Part shown: piece by piece, positions 23,754-33,750 of the stretch
How the letters are laid out: each line of letters opens with the position of its first letter
Numbering within the stretch: the first letter of the stretch is position 1
Source of the DNA: Panax quinquefolius
Lineage: Eukaryota > Streptophyta > Magnoliopsida > Apiales > Araliaceae
DNA: 64,000 nt
NCBI GenBank assembly: GCA_020205615.1
Contig: CM035167.1
Location: forward strand, 133,668,095 to 133,732,094
Reading direction: 5' to 3'
Notes under the pieces: generated by a model
What the model saw: the letters and a program-made list of their open reading frames with translations, nothing else
Databases searched by the model: none
Told to the model about the DNA's origin: nothing
Made by a program: the position numbers and the translations under genes

Positions 23754-23816
23754 TATATATGCAATTTTTAGCTTAGTTATGTTGTTGATGATTGAATAAT
23801 ACAACTTTTTAGGGCT

Positions 23817-24371
23817 ATGTTGAACGTGAAATATATTATTGTCTGTATGTGTTGGGATAAAGCAGGTTACAAGTACAACAATGGGTTTTAAACCTGAAAA
23901 ATTGCAATTTAAAAAAATAAATTTAAAAAATATGATTATTCTCGACGGAATAAGGTATTTTCGACGGATATTCCGTCGGATTTAATGTTTTAATAGTTTT
24001 AAAAAAATCATATTGTCTGTCGAAAATATATTAGTTTTGAGGGAATTTCGGTCAAAATTAGTGTTTAAAATTTATAATTTCCATCGAAAATGTCGTATTT
24101 TCGTCAAAACTAAGCTTAGCTTATATTCAACGATTTAATTTCTTCGTAAATTTTTTGTCGCAGTTATCTTATATCCGACGAATTTTTAGTCGGATTTAAT
24201 TCAGTCGAAGATATGTGTTTTTCGACGAAACTTGCGACGGACCTTATCTCCTACGTGTATATATACGACCGAATTTCCAACGGAATATTCCCTCAAAAAT
24301 AAGCTAAGTCTGACGGAATAGGCTTACTTCCGACAGAATATTCTGTCGAAATTAAGACTTTTTCTTGTTGG
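23817..24371 (-). mobile_element. CACTA-type non-autonomous element, tandem copy 2
   Basis: It parallels copy 1 from ATGTTGAACGTGAAATATAT onward: the GGTTACAAGTAC and ATGGGTTTTAAACCTG phrases, the CGACGGAATAAGGTATTT array, and the ending ACTTTTTCTTGTTGGG, where the CACTA terminus is mutated. It arises from a direct duplication of about 700 bp that has since diverged. Confidence 0.65.
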
Positions 24372-24576
24372 GATACTAGCTAATACATATAAGTAATGTT
24401 AGGAGTTTCAATTTTTTGTTTTAAATTTGTTTTAAATTTTGTGACTTTGTATAAGATAAAAAAAATATTTTATGACATATATATAATAAATCACAAATAT
24501 AATGATAACATTTGAGATAAAAAAAAATTGAAATTTTTAACATTACACAATATATATGATTGGAATTTGAGACTTA

Positions 24577-24921
24577 GGGGGTGTGATAAAAAAAATGAAT
24601 GAATTTGAATTTGAATAAAAAAAATTGTTTGATAATTAACATGTTTGAAACATCTGAATAACAGATTTTTATTATTTTACCCTTCTGAAAAAATTCTAAA
24701 TTGTTGTAAATTTATTTAATATTACTTAATATAATATAATAGTTAATATTGTAAAAAAAAAAATCATTCAGTCGTCATTCAGCTAAAAAAATGGGACTTA
24801 GTCATTCAGCCCAAATCGTCTGAATGGCTGATCGATTCAGCCATTCAAACGATTTTTTTCCCGAAACAAACTCACTAAATGACTGAATCGATCAGCCATT
24901 TAGTACTAATCAAACATCCCC
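24577..24921. mobile_element. Tourist-like (PIF/Harbinger) MITE, copy 1
   Basis: Ends are GGGGGTGTGATAA and CAAACATCCCC (inverse), flanked by TTA on both sides (24574-24576 and 24922-24924), the 3-bp duplication typical of PIF/Harbinger. The interior has repeated GAATGAATTTGAATTTGAAT and ATTCAGCCATTC words that pair as inverted repeats. There is no coding frame. Confidence 0.8.
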
Positions 24922-24970
24922 TTACCATTCCCAAAGGTTTGAAATGAAGGTAGTCTGTTACCTAAACTAC

Positions 24971-25318
24971 GGGGGTGTTTGATAAAAACTGAATGAATCT
25001 GAATCTGAATAAAAAAAAACTGTTTGATAATTGACATGTCTGAAACATCTGAATAACAAAACTTTACTATTTTACCCCTCTGAAAAAATTCAAAATTGTT
25101 CTACATTTATTTAATATTACTTAATATAATAGTTAATATATATTTTTTATATTTTTTACTCCATTCATCTGTTCATTCAGTCATTCAGCTAAAAAAATTT
25201 GACTTAACCATTCAGCTCGTCCATCTTACCGATTCAGTCATGCAGACCAAAACAATCGCACTGACCGATTCAGCCATTCAAATTCAACTCCATTGATCAG
25301 CTCTAAACAAATACCCCC
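24971..25318. mobile_element. Tourist-like (PIF/Harbinger) MITE, copy 2
   Basis: It is the same family and orientation as copy 1, 49 bp away. Ends are GGGGGTGTTTG and CAAATACCCCC, flanked by TAC on both sides (24968-24970 and 25319-25321). Interior phrases match copy 1 in order. The separate 3-bp flanks indicate two insertions rather than a duplication of one. Confidence 0.82.
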
Positions 25319-25374
25319 TACAACTTTATTTTTATTTTTCCACGAAGAATATTACTACAAACAAATAGATCATC

Positions 25375-25428
25375 GAATCAAGAATCAAGAATCAAGAATC
25401 GAGAATCGAGAATCGAGAATCGAGAATC
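25375..25428. repeat. Heptamer tandem repeat (GAATCRA)n
   Basis: Seven to eight units of GAATCAA or GAATCGA in a row. Confidence 0.93.
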
Positions 25429-25670
25429 ATTCCATCCTTCATTACAAACACAAGAGGAGATAATTAAACAAGATAAAGAGAACCAAAATTATCATATAGT
25501 ATAACACTCAATTTGCAAGTTGGACTATAAAGTGAAATATATAATTATGCAAGATCTAGTATGCTAGCTAGCGAGCTACCATTTGCTATGATTATATATA
25601 GACTAAAAGATAATTTCTTGACTCAAATTTTATTCTCTGTTACTTTTTTTCAAACTTAAAAAGGTGTAAT

Positions 25671-27081
25671 ACAAGATACCCCAAACTTACATTATATTAA
25701 CAAAAACGCACACTTTTCTTCACTTAACTTAGGTCAAAATGGCCAAATTAAGTAATGCACAAGTTTGGGGTGCAAATTGTCTTTAGTTTTAAAAATTGGC
25801 AAAATAATTAATTTTAAATAAAATAAAATACTTTTTTAAAATAATTGATTTTAAATAAAATAATTAATTTTAAAAATAAAAACAAAATAATTAAAGTAAT
25901 AAAATTAAAATAAATATTTGGAATTAATGATTAATAATTAATTGTAAAATAATTATTTTATTTTAAAATTAATTATTAATCATTACTGGTTAAAAAATCA
26001 TTAATTTATAAAAATTCATTTTTGCCACATAAAAAATTTTTTTGTTTTTAAAAACAAAATTTTTAAAAATAGAACTTTTTGTAAAAGCAAATTTTTTCAA
26101 AAAAATGCAAAATTTTATTTTACAAGTTAAAAAAAAAGCTGTTTTGTTTTAAAAATGGAATTTTGTAAATACAGAATTTTTTAAAACAATTTTTTAAAAA
26201 ACAAATTTTTGAAAATAAAATTATTTTTTATAAAAATATATTTTTAAAACATGTAAACACAAAAATTTTTTAAAACAAAAATCTGTTTTAAAAAAGAAAT
26301 TTTTTAAATCTTGTAAAATAAAATTATGTTTTAAAAAATTTGTTTTAAAAACAAAATAGAATTTAAATTCTGTTTTACAATTATTTTGTAAAAGCAAATT
26401 TTTTTTGTAAAACAGAAATTTTTACTTTTTTTTGTAAAAACATAATTTTTTTTAAAAAATTGTCTTAAAACATAATTTAAATTCTGTTTTGTTTTTAAAA
26501 CCTTTTTTTAAACAAAATTTTATTTTTCAAGTTTTTAAAAAATCTGTTTTAAGCACAATTTTGTAAAAAATTGTATTTTACAATTTTGTAAAACACAATT
26601 TCATTTTACAATTTTGTAAAACATAATTTTTAAAAAAACATATGTATTTTACATTTTGTAAACACGATTTTACAATTTCGTAAAACACAATTTTCTTTTA
26701 CAATTTTGTAAAAATAGAATTTTTTAATTTTTTTGTAAAATAGAATTTTTACAAAAAAAAAAAATCTGCTTTTACAATTCTATTTTTAAAAATTCTGTTT
26801 TTAAAAATATTTTTTTGAAAAAATTAATTATTAATCATTAATTCCAAATATTTATTTTAATTTTATTATTTTATTATTTTATTTTAAAATTAATTATTTT
26901 ATTTATATTTTTAAAATTATTTTATTTTATTTAAAATCAATTATTTTTGCCAATTTTAAGACTAAAAGACAATTTGCACCCCAAACTTGTGTTATCTTTA
27001 GCCAAATTCACTTTTAATGGACCTGCTAAGTGAAGAAAGTGTCTGCTTTTATTACGTATAATGAAGTTTGGGGTGTCTTGA
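25671..27081. mobile_element. 1.4-kb foldback element with A/T-palindrome loop
   Basis: The left arm from ACAAGATACCCCAAACTTAC to about 25990 is inverted at about 26820-27081. Shared phrases include GCACAAGTTTGGGGTGCAAA TTGTCTTT, GCCAATTTTAA and AATATTTGGAATTAATGATT. Between the arms, about 800 bp consist almost only of A/T homopolymer palindromes such as ATTTTGTAAAACACAATTTT. Beyond the right arm, two more AGTTTGGGGT words occur (27082-27150). No coding capacity. Size and long arms suggest a MULE-like or foldback transposon, but no target duplication was verified. Confidence 0.75.
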
Positions 27082-27149
27082 ACACATTTTTTAGTTTGGG
27101 GTACAAAGTAAATAGAGAGTAAAGTTTGGGGTGAAAATTGTCTTGTAGT

Positions 27150-27151
<2 letters not shown>

Positions 27152-27216
<65 letters not shown>
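27152..27216. repeat. (TA)n(GA)n microsatellite
   Basis: About 23 TA units pass into about 10 GA units. This tract lies between the 1.4-kb foldback and MITE copy 3. Confidence 0.95.
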
Positions 27217-27506
27217 TCCTGATCGATCCAGGACTCCTGACCGACCAAAATTTGGACTTTTTTAAAAAAAACAACTAAAATAAATAAATAAAAATTATGG
27301 AATTGAAATTTTTCATAATCAAGATGTTTTGGGTGTGATTTGGAGTGCGATATAACAAAATATGGTGAATACGGCACACTGCATCGTACTACCATTTTAA
27401 ATATAGGTATTCAAATCACGTCCAAAACATCAGACATGGAAAATTTCGATTCCATAATTTTTTATTTATTTATTTTTAATTGTTTTAAAAAAAGCGAAAA
27501 AACTTG
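27217..27506. mobile_element. (TA)n-associated palindromic MITE, copy 3 (most complete)
   Basis: The outer left part GTCCTGATCGATCCAGGACT is followed by TTTTTTAAAAAAAACAACTA and TGGAATTGAAATTTTTCATA. The right side has the inverse (GGAAAATTTCGATTCCATAA, then TTTAATTGTTTTAAAAAAAG). The core GTTTTGGGTGTGATTTGGAG and GGTATTCAAATCACGTCC matches copy 1. It is bordered by (TA)n(GA)n on the left and a short TA run on the right. Confidence 0.7.
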
Positions 27507-27527
27507 TATATATATATAGTACAGAAG

Positions 27528-27608
27528 ACACATTCGGTTATGATAATCCTGTTTTTTAAATTATAACGACGGTATAGCCCAAAAAATCGCCGTCATAACC
27601 GATTGTGT
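27528..27608. mobile_element. Very short inverted-repeat element (about 81 bp)
   Basis: ACACATTCGGTTATGA at left is mirrored by TCATAACCGATTGTGT at right. Inside are AACGACGGTATAGCCC and an AAAAAATCGCCGTCA counterpart. It resembles a CACTA subterminal motif but is too small to classify. Confidence 0.55.
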
Positions 27609-28588
27609 ATTACACACACACACACATATATATATATGAACTTTTTAAAACTAAATATTGTTAAGCTTGATTATATTAAGAAAAAATTACTAATATTAGA
27701 AGTCTTAGCATTTGAAATGAGACTCAAAACAACCAAATGAAGAATGTAATTTAAGACTTCTTCCAACCAGGGTCCAAAAATTTAAGAAGATTGAGGCAAT
27801 CTAACTAACAATTTATTTCTTTCTTTTACGTGAAATGTGTTTCTCCTTTATTTGAGATTTGTTTGCAAGTTTATTTCGTACTCTTCTATCTGAATTGAGT
27901 TGAAGATTGATTGGTTCTTGATATTTTAGTAGTGATGATATATTTAATTATGAGATTAAATAGATTAAATAGTATTTTTCAAAAGTAGGAATTCCAGAAG
28001 AAAAAAGGGCATCTTAAGATTAATTATATAAAACTTTAATGCCAAAATATCAACTTTATAATACTTTTAAATTGCTTATAATTTTTTAAAAATTTAGTCG
28101 AACACACAATGGTAAAAAATTTACAATAATCACTAATCTCGCTCAAAAGACGAAGTAAGAATTTAAACTCTTATAAGTGAATGGAAGTATGAAACTAAGA
28201 CCTAAATATATAGTGCCTCATGTTAATACCTCATTGATAATTGGAAATTCTTAACCTGATTTTAACATTGCACATTCTTAAAAAAATTAATAAATTCCAT
28301 AATGTTTAAAGCAGTGAAATTTACATAAGAATAAAAGAAAGATGGAAGTAAAGGTAAACAGAAGAATTCTAGCCTAGTATACCAAGATACTTTTTTGAAG
28401 CCACATTTTTTAGGGTACAATAAATTGTCAAAATGAAATCAAGTACATAATCACTATTAGAATATTAATAATTAATTAAATTTCACATAAAGAAGAAATA
28501 CATTTTATATTAAGAGTTCTATTATGTATTGCAATATATTTATGCGAAACTTAAATTGGTAGGAATTATAGGAGACCCCCACTTATTC
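27609..28588. other. Intergenic spacer, nothing recognised
   Basis: A short CA/TA run occurs at about 27613-27637. There is no frame, inverted repeat or tandem repeat of note. Confidence 0.6.
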
Positions 28589-28747
28589 GGGATCCGGTTA
28601 GGATGAAGTTTATTTTTTGGTAAGTTGGTCAATTGACTAATATAATGTCGATAATAACCGCTAGCCTCTCGTGCGTGCACAAAGACTTATTTCTGTTGAT
28701 CGATTAACTTACCTCTTAAAAATAAACTTCATGCTAACCACTTATCC
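28589..28747. mobile_element. Short MITE with long inverted ends (159 bp)
   Basis: GGTTAGGATGAAGTTTATTT with TGGTAAGTTGGTCAAT at left is matched inversely by GATTAACTTACCTC and AAATAAACTTCATGCTAACC at right. Arms are about 45 bp. Family unknown. Confidence 0.75.
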
Positions 28748-29004
28748 ACGTAACTTGCAACCAAAAACTCGACATAAATATTCACAATATATCATTATAT
28801 ATCCTTACCTAAATGAAGATATAAACTCATAAAATTGAATTTGAAACCTAAGGTTGTTTTAGCTATTAGGCTACCACTGTTTGAATAGACTTAATTAACA
28901 TCAAAAGTTAATGAAGAATTATTATAGGAAAAACTTAAGTAGGGTTCAATCAGATAATGAAAGCTTAAGGTAGGACTAAAATGGGTACAAAAAAATAAAA
29001 ATAA

Positions 29005-29061
<57 letters not shown>

Positions 29062-29947
29062 TAACAATTAAGGAACCGAGAACCCTAGTAAGTATAGTGG
29101 ATCTGCAAGCGCATAGGGATGTCAATTCGCGCCCCAACTTGAAAAAATTAAATATATACTTGTAAAAGACGCAATATAATCAAAACCTGAACACCATAAA
29201 TATTTAATTTTCCATTCTTAGATACTGCTTTATTACTTATTCTCTTGCCCTCTGTGGAAGTGAGCAGCTGAGTCAGTAAAGTAATAAAGAATATTAATTA
29301 GGGTTCGCACCAGATACCTTAAGGGATATACCCTAATTTTATATAATGCTTTTATTTTTGATAAAATTCACCCATACGAATAAAAATAATATACAAAAAT
29401 ATTAAAGAATATAAATATTTATTTAATTTGAGATTATTGTAGAGCACCATTATTATAAACGCATAAAATATTTAAATTTACATCCTCACCAAAATACATT
29501 ACAATATAATATAAAATTTTAGATACATGCTCTCATACTTTTTATATTCTTTTTACATATGTAAAGTTTGATTTATCTAAATAAAAATTCACATAATGTA
29601 AGAAAGAGATCAATATAATTGGCAACCTAACTGTAACTACTTGTCCGCTAATTAAATTGTTTGGCGAAACTTTTTATTTATTCTTTTACAAAATAATTTG
29701 ATGAACGTTAGCACATCCTCTATGAATCATACCCCTGGACATTATATTCCACTAGTGTATTTATTATTTTTTACTATTAATTAATTAATTTTAATGTAAT
29801 ATATATTTGGTAGCTAAGATTGCGATCGATAACTGTTGTAGTTACCCCATATCTCTCTTCCTCTCCTGACAAATCTTTAGGAACCAACCAATCCTTATAT
29901 CCCGTATTGAATACTCATCATCCCTTCCCTTCTCTGATCTCTCTCTC
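28748..29947. other. Intergenic DNA upstream of MIR172
   Basis: No gene is recognised. It contains a (TA)n tract at about 29007-29059 preceded by GGACTAAAATGGGTACAAAA, which faintly recalls the outer end of the (TA)n-associated MITE. The part nearest the TATA box (29820-29947) is pyrimidine-rich with a CCAAT word at 29888 and may hold proximal promoter elements. Confidence 0.5.
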
Positions 29948-29955
29948 TATAAATT
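29948..29955 (+). promoter_or_regulatory. TATA box of the MIR172 transcription unit
   Basis: TATAAATT follows a CTCTCTCTCT run and is followed by a pyrimidine-rich leader. Transcription would be expected to start near 29978-29986 (CCATCACTCTT). The hairpin lies about 230 bp downstream, a usual spacing for plant MIR genes. The start site is inferred. Confidence 0.65.
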
Positions 29956-30128
29956 TATTTATATATACCCTCTACACCCCCATCACTCTTCATAACATGA
30001 TCCCTTTCTTATTTTTCTCCTCCTCATTTCATTCTAAATTTCTTCTTCATATTCGTTGTCATTCACCCCTTTAATGTTTTCTCTTTCTTGTTCCTTTACC
30101 TTCATACCTTTCCTGTGTCATGTCTTTT

Positions 30129-30141
30129 AGGGTTAGGGTTT
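30129..30141 (+). promoter_or_regulatory. Telo-box in MIR172 leader
   Basis: AGGGTTAGGGTTT contains the reverse complement of the plant telo-box AAACCCTA. In plants these motifs lie near transcription starts and are bound by TRB-type proteins linked to Polycomb recruitment and growth-related expression. Function here is inference. Confidence 0.55.
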
Positions 30142-30230
30142 CCTCCTTATTATGTTGAGATCATGAACATAAAGATCTGAAGAAGCTAATAGCTAGCTAG
30201 CTAGCTAATTAACAGCCAGTTTTTGCAGAT

Positions 30231-30251
30231 GGAGCATCAGCAAGATTCACA
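30231..30251 (+). ncRNA. miR172* (5' arm)
   Basis: It is opposite the mature strand with an A:G mismatch near the middle, a G:G mismatch near its 5' end and an A:A mismatch at the mature 5' end. The weakly paired mature 5' terminus favours loading of the 3'-arm strand into AGO1. Confidence 0.88.
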
Positions 30252-30355
30252 TAAACTTTATTTTATCTAGGGCTCCGTGGGGGGTGGGTTGAGGAACTCT
30301 ATTTTAGTGGTCCCTTCCTCACTTCACTTCCCTGGCCCTTTTAGTAATTGTTGTG

Positions 30356-30376
30356 AGAATCTTGATGATGCTGCAG
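30356..30376 (+). ncRNA. miR172: Mature miR172 (3' arm)
   Basis: The 21 nt are identical to the well-known plant miR172 sequence, including the conserved AATCTTGATGATGCTGCA core; the last base is G, as in c/d-type members. The 5' base is A rather than U, as usual for miR172. Confidence 0.96.
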
Positions 30377-30393
30377 CGGCAATTAATGGCTTT

Positions 30394-30901
30394 TTTCCCT
30401 TTTCTTTTTTTGTTCTAATGTACTCTTGTAAAATAATCTTTAGAGATCAATTGTTTGCAACTTTTTATTATTCTTAATTAATATGTACATAGATCATGAG
30501 CAAAAACACATTCTTGATACTGCTGCTTTTGTTGTCTGTACTAAAATTATGTTCTTTACGTCCTATTTCATGGTTATATTTTTGTAATAGTTTTTTTAAA
30601 AAAAAATCAAAATATAAGTATCACATGGAGTGTTTCGTTGGTTTCTTTCAAAGATCCAATTGGTAATAGTATGTTTTAATGTATAATCTGTGTATTTTCT
30701 GAACTTTATATTTGTTTTCAGGTATGAGGAGCTTTGTGTGGTTTGTTTCTCTGAATATCCCACTGACTGAAAGGGTATATATGTCTGTCCTTCAAAGGAA
30801 CTCATGTATATACTATTAATTATAACTAAATATTATGGGCTACTTTCACTTCACGGTCACTTGGAGTTCTCAGGTTATGTTCTCTTTCTCTCTCCCTCTC
30901 T

Positions 30902-30941
<40 letters not shown>

Positions 30942-31282
30942 ATGCATCTACATACCATCAGTCTCAAGATCTCATGACTAGGTTGTGCCAGATTTTGATG
31001 TTATATATTTTCCACCTGATGTGTTGCAGAATGTGTAAACAGCTAGGATACACAATCCTTTTGGGACTGTCATCCTTATAACTTATGGGTCATTTGTTTT
31101 GTCTTCTATTAACAGTTTGTGCTTCTCTGGGAGTCCTTATGTATTTGGACTATTTCTCAGATTTGATACTTACATTTGTTCAACTTTTGATTGGGTTTTA
31201 TGATTTGGAAGAACTCTTTGGTTTCCTTTACTTCTTGCTTTCTTTACATTATTTTGGATGTAGATCTTGTATTCTTATATAA
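30394..31282 (+). ncRNA. Probable 3' part of the MIR172 primary transcript
   Basis: Downstream of the hairpin, splice-like signals occur: a TTTATATTTGTTTTCAG|GTATGAGG acceptor at about 30721, a donor-like TTCTCAG|GTTATG near 30873, and a GATGTGTTGCAG|AATGTG acceptor at about 31030. Primary miR172 transcripts are often spliced and polyadenylated. No protein frame here is convincing (the 65-codon frame at 31085-31282 is hydrophobic and T-rich). A (TA)n tract interrupts at about 30903-30938. Transcript extent is inference. Confidence 0.35.
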
Positions 31283-31941
31283 ATATGTCTCATATAAAAG
31301 AATTAAAATTTGTTTGACCAGATTGGTGGTTTATGATGCTCTTAAATTCTCTTGAAATATTTAGGGTTTGTATAACTGTTCTCTATTATAAGTAAATGGA
31401 AATAATACAGAGTATACATGAATGTTTTAATTTCATACATATTGTATATATTGTTATACATATGAGTTTAACGTATATAATGGACAACATCAATTAATAT
31501 TTTCACGAACTTTTAAATTTTAAACTTCTACTCCATTCTTGTATATATATGGGTTTCCTTTTTTTTATTAAAAGAGGATAATAGTACGAGGGGAATGCCA
31601 AAAAAGAGATTTCTCCCCTCTTCTTTTGTGTATCAAATAATATATTTACATATTTAATATTTAAGTATCATTCTGTTGATATAAGATGTTTTTGGAAATT
31701 TTTTTAAATTGTTGATTTCTATTTAATCAGAAACCTTTATATGATTGTATCAAATAATGGATTTTTGTATTTGTTGAAGGAGATTAATTAATCTATCAAT
31801 TCAATATTTCTGATCATTAATCTGCAATCAGATCTGCCTTCAAAATGTTGATCTTTCAGTTAATCTCCCAATGCTATCATTTGATTTTGAAAATTATCTC
31901 TGACCCACTACTTGTCAGAAAATGTCACCAGGATATTTAAC

Positions 31942-31977
<36 letters not shown>

Positions 31978-32347
31978 TTATTTATTTATTTATTTTGTTG
32001 TTTTATGTACTGTCTATATAATTTTAACTCCTTTCTTGTACAAAACACAGTTTTCTAAACCATGGTAACCATGGAGTGCAGAAGTATATTTTTTCTGCAC
32101 ATGACTGCAGATTCATAGAAAATACGTACAAGGGCTTATGAAGTTCTGCAGGTCCATTATACCGTTGAAGATCTAGCTATATACTTAGTTCAACATCTTC
32201 TTGTAGTTGAATTTGATCTTTATTTGTAAAGCTTTACTTTCTTATATATGGTCTTGCAACACCACTTTTTTGCATGTACGTTTTGATTTCCGTTTCAAAT
32301 ATACAACTTCTACTTTAACTTCCAAATTTGTAATTAAAGTAGTGATT
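31283..32347. other. Intergenic spacer, AT-rich
   Basis: It contains a (TA)n tract with (TTTA)n at about 31942-31996. No gene or transposon end was recognised. Confidence 0.55.
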
Positions 32348-32468
32348 ATTCACTATGTTTGATTATTTAAAATGAAATTTCAATATCAATATTATTAAAT
32401 TAGTAATGAAATTCATTTTGTTTGATTATTTAAGATGAGTATTCAATCTCAATATTATTATTCAAAAT
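32348..32468 (+). repeat. Two-copy tandem repeat, about 65-bp unit
   Basis: TGTTTGATTATTTAAAATGA followed by TCAATATCAATATTATTA recurs 65 bp later as TGTTTGATTATTTAAGATGA with TCAATCTCAATATTATTA. Confidence 0.8.
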
Positions 32469-32540
32469 TCAATAAAAAAAAAGAAAGAAAAATAATTTTG
32501 TATTTAATGTAGAAATAATATGGTAAACTAAGTTATTGCC

Positions 32541-33058
32541 TCTTTTATGAAAGAGGATAAAACGATAAAATTAACCATATTTAAATTCTCATTTAATTGC
32601 TTAGTTTTTTTGCACATGATTATTAGTAATGTACCATAAATATGCAAAAATAAAATATGAAATTAATACTAATGGTATTATAGACATTATTGTAAAGATC
32701 GAATAGATTATTTAAGATAACTAGTCATTTAACTTGGGACTACTTAAAATAGTATATATATCATCCCTCCGCCCAAGATAAAATTTTTTATTATTATTTT
32801 GAGTAGTCTCAAGTTAAATATTTACTTACTTTTAATAATCTATTTTTATTACAATAATTTGCCTCCTTTTATTAATTGTCATATTTATATTCTCTATGTA
32901 TATTTATGAAACATCACTAGTTATGTGCAAAAAAATAATACAATTAAATAAGAATTTAAATATGAACAATTTTTTATTTTATCATAATATGCACAAAAGT
33001 CGATTAGTACTTTTATCCTAAAACGAATAGGGTAATAAAGACTTTTATAAAAGAGAAG
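32541..33058. mobile_element. Inverted pair of one MITE family (about 0.5-kb imperfect palindrome)
   Basis: The left half runs TCTTTTATGAAAGAGGATAA ... CATATTTAAATTCTCATTTA ... TTTTTTTGCACATGATTATT ... AACTTGGGACTACTTAAAAT. The right half repeats these phrases in reverse complement and reverse order (AGTAGTCTCAAGTTAAAT ... CTAGTTATGTGCAAAAAAAT ... TAAGAATTTAAATATGAACA ... CTTTTATAAAAGAGAAGG). The junction at about 32757-32771 (ATCATCCCTCCGCCC) looks like a Stowaway-type CCCTCCG end. It is either two head-to-head insertions or one inverted duplication. Confidence 0.7.
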
Positions 33059-33198
33059 GAAATAATATATTATTGGCTGCCATTTGTAAGATATATATTT
33101 ATTTGAAATTTGTATTAATTATGAATTATTAAAATTCAGACATTTAAACAATTTTAATGAAGTTGGATTTTCGTTGCTCGATTGACTTTTGAAAGGTA

Positions 33199-33471
33199 CT
33201 CGATCGGTCCCATAATATATGATATTTTAGATGATTTTATTTGTGTCAAATTATTTAATATTTTATATAATTTATGAGAATTAACCATATAATTTTTTTC
33301 AAAATTATCGATCATGAAAAAATGTTACATATGTGAGAGAATATATATGAGATAAGTATATGATAAATTGTATTATAGACAATTAATATTATAATTAATT
33401 AATGTTATACAATTATTTTTTTAATTCTTATGTTCAACTCTATAACGTCGCATATTACGAAACGGGAGGAG
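33199..33471. mobile_element. Stowaway-like MITE, second subfamily
   Basis: It is flanked by TA on both sides (33197-33198 and 33472-33473). Ends are CTCGATCGGTCCCATAATAT and the inverse CATATTACGAAACGGGAGGAG. The 273-bp size and the CTC...GGTCCC / GGGAGGAG ends fit Stowaway. Confidence 0.82.
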
Positions 33472-33473
33472 TA

Positions 33474-33719
33474 ATTTGAGATAAAATTCAAAGTTTGTGT
33501 ATTAGGGTACAAATAGAGAAGCATTTAAGAGCTTGGTAAACGGAAGGACACAATAAAGCAAAAGAAAAAAACAATTACTCAAGTCTCACTGCCCACCATC
33601 AACATGGACCCTAAAATGTTGAATTACTACACTGTATATACTGGAGGAGATGCAACGACTAATTAGAGCATAAAATAAAGATTATTTTCTTAAGTATATT
33701 CTTAATTATTATAGAGGAT

Positions 33720-33750
<31 letters not shown>

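Larger units (their letters stand above)
30213..30393 (+). ncRNA. MIR172: MIR172 precursor hairpin
   Basis: This is the stem-loop precursor of miR172, which represses AP2-class transcription factor mRNAs and controls phase change, flowering time and floral organ identity in angiosperms. The 3' arm carries the mature 21-mer at 30356-30376 (AGAATCTTGATG then ATGCTGCAG) and the 5' arm carries the star at 30231-30251 (GGAGCATCAGCAAGATTCAC then A). They pair with 2-nt 3' overhangs and only three mismatches. The lower stem pairs AGCCAGTTTTTGCAGAT with CGGCAATTAATGGCT. The upper stem pairs AGGGCTC...GTGGG...GAGGA with TCCTC...CAC...CCCTGGCCCT, so the hairpin is long and continuous. The mature end in G is the form of the miR172c/d type. 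Secondary structure was judged by eye. Confidence 0.96.

Noticed and set aside
26937..27395. Minus-strand 152-codon frame, one of the longest in the window
   Set aside because: It translates (TA)n as an IYIYIY run and the arms of a foldback and a MITE; low-complexity artefact.
27528..27608. Possible miRNA-like small hairpin
   Set aside because: The 81-bp inverted repeat has short arms and CACTA-like words; no known miRNA sequence is present. Listed as a small inverted-repeat element only.
29820..30074. 84-codon plus frame just upstream of MIR172
   Set aside because: It crosses the TATA box and pyrimidine-rich leader; composition S/L/P-rich from CT repeats. Treated as promoter and leader.
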